A stretch of 64,000 nt of DNA from Vicia villosa (Eukaryota > Streptophyta > Magnoliopsida > Fabales > Fabaceae), in the NCBI RefSeq assembly GCF_029867415.1, contig NC_081185.1, positions 44,834,766 through 44,898,765 on the forward strand, read 5' to 3'. A program made the position numbers and the translations under genes. Positions 57,935-64,000 of this stretch are shown in pieces. The number at the start of each line of letters is the position of its first letter. The first letter of the stretch is position 1. Under the pieces are notes generated by a model, which worked only from the letters and a program-made list of their open reading frames with translations, was not told the DNA's origin and did not search any database.

Positions 57935-60717
57935 TGTCGCACGCTCGCGAAAAATGAACAGAGTCGCCACCAATATATTTATCCCATAAGGGAAAGGAAT
58001 ATCAGAAAACCTAACAAAGGAAGGAACAGGGTCTTGCGACCAGAGAATCAAGGTACGGGAGTCGGTTACGCAAGGGGAAGGTATTAGCACCCCTCGCGCC
58101 CATCGTACTCGATGGTATCCACCTATGTTTGTTTCTATCTAAAGGGTGTCTATCTATGTCTATGTCTACATGCGAAATGGATGCAAAATGTAGGGAAAAT
58201 AAAAGTTGTACTCGCACGGGCCCTACCCCGCTGCCTACGTATCCTTTTCAGGAATCAGAGTTACCGTAGCTCGGCTAAAGATTTTCTGTTTGTTTTTGTG
58301 TTTTTTAGTTGGGCGGCGTTAACGCTCACGCTCTTGCACAAGGGGACAGCCTAGGATGCAATGGAGCGGAGATAACTTGCCCTTAGAAAGGAGAAAAAGA
58401 GATTGGTTTGTATCTTTTAAGGGTAATTCCATGATGACGAGAACCCACTACAAGGTCTCGCATCACTTCCTCACTTTTGTTTTAAGTCTGAACATTTATT
58501 AGGTTTTTTGAAGTGTTTTTGGTTGGTGTTTTTTATGGGGATTTTAATTTGTGACTTAGATCATACCAAAAAGATTTTTTTGTTTGTTTTTGAATATTTA
58601 GAGAACGCACATCGAGGCCTACGCCACAATCGTTTCTCTAAATAACGGTTAAGAAATACATCGAGGCTTCACACCTCAATCATTTCTTCTCCGCTAAGTA
58701 AAAAGAGATACAAAAAGAAGTTTTTATGAATATTTAGAGAATGCACATCGAGGCCTACGCCACAATCGTTTCTCTAAATAACGGTTAAGAAATACACCGA
58801 GGCTTCACACCTCAATCATTTCTTCTCCGTTAAGTAGGAAAGAACATACATCGGGGCCTACGCCCCAATCATTTCTTTCTTACTAAGAAAATAGAAAACG
58901 GTATGATCTTTATCAGTATTTATTAAGTATTTTAGAGTTGAAAAGAAAAAGAAATGAGAAAGGGAACTAAACCTATTTCTATCTAATGTTGTTTATACAA
59001 GTCTAAATCCTAATGTTAACATGGGATAGATTCTAAGAGAAGCATGCTAATGGTATTAACAAAATGGGCCTAAGATAAGGCCAAAAACGAGTAACCAAAG
59101 TCACACAACAATTATACAAAACGAACATGGAAATAGTACAAAACGATTCAAGCATTAGTACAAAAATGAAACTAAAAAAAACTATTGTTTTTATGGCATT
59201 TTTATGAAGGAGAATTCAAAGGATTAATGTCAAAATTAACCTAAAGTCTACTATTTTTATGAGATTTTTTAATGTCAATGATCACCTAAAAATCTACCAA
59301 AATATTAAAGGTTCTATCATGTTTTTATTAACTAAAAGTAAAAAGCTATTATGAAGTGAACCTAAAATCTAACATTGATTTTATGCATTTTTTATATGAT
59401 TTAGAAATGGAATTATGAACTAAAAATAAGAGCAAAACAAAGATTAAAAGTGAAAATCTAAGCTACACTGCAGGGGGTGAGTTAGCAGAATTTGTATGAA
59501 CTAAAATTGTTTACAAGCAAAACTGGGCCTGATTCAGGGGGTGGGAAGAGCAGGGCGCTCAGGCCCATGGTCATTGGATGGTGGTGTATTAGTAACAGCG
59601 GGGTGCAACCTAAAAGAAGGAAGGAGGCCCAAATGCATGGCCCGAACCACACTATCCTATTTTTATTCCCATTTATTAATCAGCACTTGTTTCATTTTTA
59701 TTTCATACCTTATGGTTTTTTATTATTAAAATGTGACATGCAGAATCATGTAATGTGGAATCAATGGGTCATGTTAATTATTTAAGTCACTAAAAACAAA
59801 AACTCAGTCGGACCAATCATACATCGACAACACACCACATCCAATCATTGAGTAAGAGGCAAAATAGAAAGAAAGTGGGAAAGAGAACTAATAGGAGAGT
59901 GCCACGTACGTCACCTGAGATTAAAACAAACAAATAACACAGACGCCGGAGAGCCGCCTCCGGTCGTCTTCTCCGGCCAAGCGCGCGGCGGAGATGAGTA
60001 AAAATTTCCAGAAATCAGAAGTAATACCTCCGTCCTACTCGGTTTTCAAAGCTGAGTCCAGATCCACAATTAGATTCCACTAATTCCTCTCCTATCTCCT
60101 TAACAGAGCAAAAACTTAAAGCCCTAGTTTCTAACAACATCACTAAAATGCAAGCCATACACATCACCATGGTCCTTATGACATAGGGAACCCATAGACA
60201 ACACTTAAGCACTCAAACACGTATCAGATTGAACCGAGCAAACTAAGTTCCAAGAATCGAAAAGATATACGCGAACGAATACGTCAGAGACACCAATGCG
60301 TGTGAACGCTGCGTAGGGAATCAGATATGCCACATAGATCCTAACACAATGCCTAAGATGTTGAGAAGGATTTAGATCATACCTGAAAGATCTTGAATCG
60401 AGGCCAAAGAAAGATTCTACTATGGAGCGGTGAGTCCAGCGAGAGACTCTGAAAGTGATGTTGGAGTTCGCGTTAGATTGACGATGGAGAGGTTGATGAT
60501 GCTTGCAAAGGAGAATGGTGTTCGTAGAGTTGATGTAGTTGTGATGATGAAGGTTGGACGAAGGCTGTGATGGTGATGATTGAAGGATGAGGGAGGTTCA
60601 ATGGTGGTGAAGGAGGTTGGAGAAGATGAAGTCGGTTATGGTTGTTGAGGAGTTTGTTGGAGGTTGTTAGATTGTGGATGAAAGTGGGAAAGTGAAGGGA
60701 GTGTGTAGAGAATGAGG
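57935..60717 (-). repeat. Element C 5' LTR (truncated by gap)
   Basis: Matches 40974-43756 base for base with about six substitutions and no net indel. It contains the leader donor (intron start 60382) and the hairpin modules (58596-58884). The promoter part, about 1.66 kb by comparison with the other LTR, is missing at the N run. Confidence 0.95.
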
Positions 60718-60817
60718 NNNNNNNNNNNNNNNNNNNNNNNNNNNNNNNNNNNNNNNNNNNNNNNNNNNNNNNNNNNNNNNNNNNNNNNNNNNNNNNNNNN
60801 NNNNNNNNNNNNNNNNN
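60718..60817. other. Assembly gap (100 N)
   Basis: Exactly 100 N, the usual placeholder for a gap of unknown size. Sequence on the right is not the continuation of the C LTR, so at least the end of C, the rest of B and probably of A are missing or lie elsewhere. Confidence 0.98.
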
Positions 60818-60994
60818 ACAGAATAAACAAAATAAACAAATATATATGCAACAAACACATGATATGACACAGAGGTTAGGCAGGACCTCTCTTGTTTGAG
60901 GGGGAATTTGGCATCCCTAATTCCTCATTGGGGCTGGACCAGCAACAGGTCAACCATTGGTTTGGATGAAAAACCAAGGTTTTGAACACTTATA

Positions 60995-61012
60995 TCCCCA
61001 GCAGAGTCGCCA
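60995..61012 (-). promoter_or_regulatory. Element D primer binding site
   Basis: TGGCGACTCTGCTGGGGA on the minus strand; the LTR end (…ACACCACA) lies six bases upstream, the same spacing as in A. Confidence 0.9.
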
Positions 61013-61564
61013 TTTTTCTGTGGTGTCGTTTTATTTTACCTCCCCGTTTCACTTGGGAGGACGGCACGCTAGACCCTTCACGCGAAATTTGGAAGGAGAA
61101 TGCGCCCGTGGTGGGATGAATTTTATTTCAGTTCTTCCTACGATATCACACGAACTTTCTTATTTGTCCTACGAGTAGGAAAGGGAAAAAAAGATCTCAA
61201 CTAAACCCTAGGAGTTTGCTAAGTGTGGGGATTTACACCTAGACTAGAAATTCTGGAGTCCGGGAGGTCGGTTATACATAGGGAAGTGTTTAAACACCCT
61301 ACATATCTGTAGTACTCTACAGGAACCTTCTCTGTGTCATTGTGTTTGTGTTTATTGCTAATGATTGGGAAAGTTTCTCCTTTGTGTTAGGAGAAGGAAT
61401 TGAATTGATTTAAAGAAAGACAGACAGATAGACAGACTGACTATTTTTGGTATTTTATTAGCTCGCTGAGATTCCTTGTGAACCTCATGCCTACATATCC
61501 CTAGTGGAAGTCAGAGCTTAATGTAGTTCGGGGAACTAACTAGGGAAATTGATTGTTTTTGGTG

Positions 61565-62518
61565 CCTTGCTTGAAGCTCAAGGTTGAAGCTTGGAATTAA
61601 ATCTCTGTTTACAGTAAAGAGACATGAAATTATCTCTACAGAGAGGTATTTGTACTATTCTACCACAAACATTTTGAAAGAGTGACAGAATAACTAGATT
61701 CATTTCATTCAAGAGGGGGACCTTACTTGTGTGTGCAAGTATGCCAGTCAGATGCCTCTTAAATGAAAGAAAGATGCTCGTCCAAATTAGGGAAAGTGTA
61801 CAAGTCTGGGGATGTGCCAGAGCATGTCTTTCAGAGTCCTAAATGGGAGACTTTGATTGAAATTGAATTTGAAATGTTTGTTTGTTTGAATGTGGTAGAG
61901 TAGTAAAAAATATCTCTCTATAGAGATAAGCTATGTCTATCTACTGTATAAAAGATTTGACTTTTAGATGGCTTGTATGAGGCCCAAGCTTGAGGCTTTT
62001 TGATTGATTAATTAATATTATTGACTCTGGGAGATGACTCCACTGGGGATTAATTAAAGGGTATTTTTGTGTTCTGTACAAAGCCCAGAATTGAGGCTGA
62101 CTCTACTTAGGGAGACTCTATTTGTGTGCCTTGTACAAAGCCCAAGGTTGTGGCTGACTGTTGAGGATAATTGAATGAATGACTTTATTTTATGTGCCTT
62201 GTACAAAGCCCAAGGTTGTGGCTGACTCTAGCTAGGGAAAACATTATTTTCTGCCTTGTACAAAGCCCAAGGTTGTGGCGGACTCTTAAATGAATTAAGT
62301 ATGGATGACTATATGGGGAAAAGATCCTAAGTGTTAGGAATCTTTGACACATGAAAGATATGGTTTATCTGCCTTGTACAAAGCCCAAGGTTGTGGCTAC
62401 TGAGTGATGAAGAACTCACTGGGGAGACTCTATTATCTGCCTTGTACAATGCCCAAGGTTGAGGCTGACTCTAGACAGGGGAGTTTTATTATTTGGGTGC
62501 CTTGTATGAAGCCCAAGG
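61565..62518 (-). repeat. Hairpin modules with 9-nt loop in the D LTR
   Basis: Nine modules of 19 bp, 5-bp arms around a loop mostly TACAAAGCC: CCTTG/CAAGG (61565, 62129, 62197, 62254, 62372, 62440, 62500), GCTTG/CAAGC (61971) and TTCTG/CAGAA (62072). Looser copies follow at 63010-63350. Modules are usually followed by TTG(T/A)GGCTGACTCT. Confidence 0.88.
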
Positions 62519-62582
62519 TTGAGGCTAACTGTTTTTTGTTGGTTTTAACTCTACTGGAGATTAAAAAAGACTGTTTTTCTTT

Positions 62583-62966
62583 TGGAAGCTAACCCTTTCC
62601 AGGGATTTTGACTCAGCTGGTGAATTTGTCTGTTAAAAGACTGACTTTATCATGTTTTTTGGAGGCTGACCCTTTCCAGGGGTGTTTTGACTCTTTTGGG
62701 GAAATTATCTCCTAAGAGAATGAAATTATTGTTTTGACATTTAAAACAGATGTTGGAGGCTAACCCTTTCCAGGGGTTTTTTATTGAAATGAAGGAATGG
62801 ATTGATTTTAAATGACTTTGGAGGCTAACCCTTTCCAGGGATTTTGGATTTGAAGGATTGGTTTTAATTGACTTTGGAGGCTAACCCTTTCCAGGGATTT
62901 TTTGTTGAAATGAAGGAATGGATTGATTTTAAATGACTTTGGAGGCTAACCCTTTCCAGGGATTTT
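62583..62966 (-). repeat. GGAGGCTAACCCTTTCCAGGG repeat in the D LTR
   Basis: About six dispersed copies of a ~27-bp phrase, each with a small CCCT/AGGG palindrome and spaced about 60-90 bp. Three consecutive units near 62755-62966 are almost identical including their GAATGGATTGATTTTAAATG spacers. Confidence 0.85.
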
Positions 62967-63423
62967 TTGTTGAAAAATGGATGGCAGAAAGATTATCTAG
63001 TGGAGACTCTTTGTTTAAAGCCCAAGATGAAGGCTGACTCAATGCTGAGGATGACCAAAACATAGATCCTAGACTCTACTAAGGAGGATTGATGAAGATA
63101 AGGGTGACAGAGACTGTCCATGTCTCTCATTCCAAAAAGTGTACTCAATGCAAAATTGAGACAATCTTAGCTTGTTTTGAAGTCTGGTTTAAATTGGAAA
63201 AAACTCACCAGGGTAGGCTAAAAGGTGACTAAAGACCTGTTCCTATGTTTGTAAGAAACCTGATGGGTCCTTGTATACAAGCTCAAGAGGAAGCTGGAAA
63301 TGCTTTTAAGAAGCCTGTGGGTCCTTGTACAAAGCCCAAGAGGAGGCTAATCGAGGGTCCTTGTTGTAGCACAAGAGAAAGCTTATGTGGTTTTGAACTT
63401 ATTTTGGCTCTAAGCAAATGGGT

Positions 63424-63914
63424 AAGAGGTTTCACCGGGAATAATTCCTCTTTGGGTGGATGTGTCCTATTTATTTGGATTCTAAGGTTTTTGCCAAGAT
63501 GTTTCACCGGGAATAATTCATCTTGGGGGTTTGAACTACAGATCTCTAATTAGGAAAGAGCCTTCACCGGGAAGACATTCTCAATCCTAGGTCATATTCC
63601 TATAATATATATATAGTTTAACTGTCCTAAGGTTTATACTCAAACGCAGTTCTAAACTAATATGCACAGTTTATATTTGACAGTAATTTAAATAAAGACT
63701 GTAAATTGAAAGCTTGTAAAGCCTAACCTGGATGGAGTGGAGGCCATTGAAGAAGTATGTACAGAGCCTCAACAGTATTTTTGTTGTTTTGTTGATAACA
63801 GTTGAATATATATGATAAACAGTTAATGGTTTTTGAAAACAGAAGAAGTGAAGATGGACAAAGGTCACATAGGTATCTGAAGAGTTTCACCGGGAATAAT
63901 GCCCTTCAAATACC
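63424..63914 (-). repeat. Modules with TTTCACCGGGAATAATT loop in the D LTR
   Basis: Four modules: AAGAGG/CCTCTT (63424-63452), CCAAGATG/CATCTTGG (63494-63526), TAGGA-aa-GAG/CTC-aa-TCCTA (63551-63589, variant loop) and a 13-bp imperfect GGTATCTGAAGAG/CCCTTCAAATACC (63872-63914). The loop read on the element's own strand equals that of two modules in B. Confidence 0.88.
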
Positions 63915-64000
63915 AGAAGAATGTTTTGAAAACAGAAAGAAGATTTTGGAAATACAATTTTGAAAACAAGCTAAGAAGAGAAGGTGTTTGGGACTTACAC

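Larger units (their letters stand above)
40974..60717 (-). mobile_element. Element C: young, apparently complete Ogre retrotransposon
   Basis: Minus-strand Tat/Ogre element. Order from its 5' side: LTR (57935 to beyond 60717), primer site (57915-57932), leader, ORF1 (57114-55258), gag-pro (54875-51594), intron (51597-51355), pol (51354-47889), 3' UTR with tandem repeats, polypurine tract, 3' LTR (40974-45416). No stop or frameshift was found in any protein region. The visible 2783 bp of the two LTRs align without net gaps and differ at about six positions by eye (about 0.2%), so the insertion is recent. It lies in gag of element B. Confidence 0.95.
60818..64000 (-). mobile_element. Element D: start of an Ogre-like element (leader, primer site, LTR)
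   Basis: Minus-strand element of which only the first internal ~180 bases (60818-60994), the primer site and about 3 kb of the 5' LTR (61019 to the window end) are visible. The LTR end and leader match element A in inverted orientation, so A and D are one family on opposite strands. No protein region of D is in the window; it would lie left, behind the gap. Confidence 0.8.
61019..64000 (-). repeat. Element D 5' LTR (partial)
   Basis: The LTR starts TGTGGTGTCG at 61019 on the + strand; the far end lies outside the window. It contains hairpin modules with CCTTG/CAAGG-type arms (61565-62518), a GGCTAACCCTTTCCAGGG repeat (62583-62966), and modules with the TTCACCGGGAATAATT loop (63424-63914). 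A donor-like GTAAGT sits at the very end (63993-63998, minus). ORFs (63245-63553 and others) reflect the repeats and are not genes. Confidence 0.8.

Noticed and set aside
61019..64000. D as the 3' LTR of element A
   Set aside because: A is on the + strand, while the primer site and LTR of D are on the - strand; they are members of one family in opposite orientation.
1..64000. Endogenous pararetrovirus or other integrated plant virus
   Set aside because: All RT and integrase sequences are of the Ty3/Gypsy LTR type with LTRs and target duplications; no movement-protein or coat-protein signature of pararetroviruses was seen.

Overview
The window is nuclear DNA of a flowering plant, most likely a legume of the pea/vetch group (Fabeae). 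I infer this from giant Ogre/Tat-type Ty3/Gypsy elements with a tRNA-Arg-like primer site (TGGCGACTCTGCTGGGGA) and an extra ORF1 before gag, interleaved with Tekay/Del-type chromoviruses that use the iMet primer site TGGTATCAGAGC. I see no host gene, rRNA gene, functional tRNA gene or CRISPR array. Practically every base belongs to LTR retrotransposons nested in one another.

Layout. Element A (Ogre-like, + strand, decayed) is the oldest frame: LTR tail (1-269 and 14435-14820), primer site (14827), ORF1 (15651-17840) and gag/pro (18089-20416 and 27950-28138). It is split by four insertions: Tekay element T1 (270-14434, - strand), which carries Tekay T2 (1282-8657) in its 3' LTR; a 793-bp solo LTR S1 (15861-16653); a non-coding Tekay-type element T3 (20417-27949); and the Ogre-like element B. 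B (from 28139, + strand) has its LTR at 28139-32744, primer site at 32759, ORF1 at 33494-34884 continuing at 39564, and gag from 40036. B is split by a 4.7-kb Ogre-type solo LTR S2 (34885-39558) and then by element C. C (40974 to beyond 60717, - strand) is a young, apparently intact Ogre: 3' LTR 40974-45416, 3' UTR with a 47-bp minisatellite, pol 47889-51354, intron 51355-51597, gag-pro up to 54875, ORF1 55258-57114, primer site 57915, and a 5' LTR cut by an N gap at 60718. Beyond the gap, D (60818-64000, - strand) is the leader start and LTR of another Ogre-like element related to A. Target-site duplications were read directly for T1, T2, T3, S1 and S2, so most of the nesting order is firm.

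How the parts work together. Element C carries all Ogre functions: ORF1 of unknown role, Gag, aspartic protease, RT, RNase H, a second (archaeal-type) RNase H and integrase. The sequence suggests splicing control: a canonical donor inside the LTR leader, acceptors just before ORF1 and just before gag, and a 243-bp intron between pro and RT whose removal restores the frame.

The most unusual signal is a set of short hairpin modules in the LTRs and 3' UTRs of the Ogre-like elements (B, C, D, more weakly S2). Inside each array the loop is constant while the two stem arms change together so that they stay complementary. One 17-nt loop (AATTATTCCCGGTGAAA) occurs with different complementary arms in both B and D. 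I know of no description of this and rate it the best candidate for something new.
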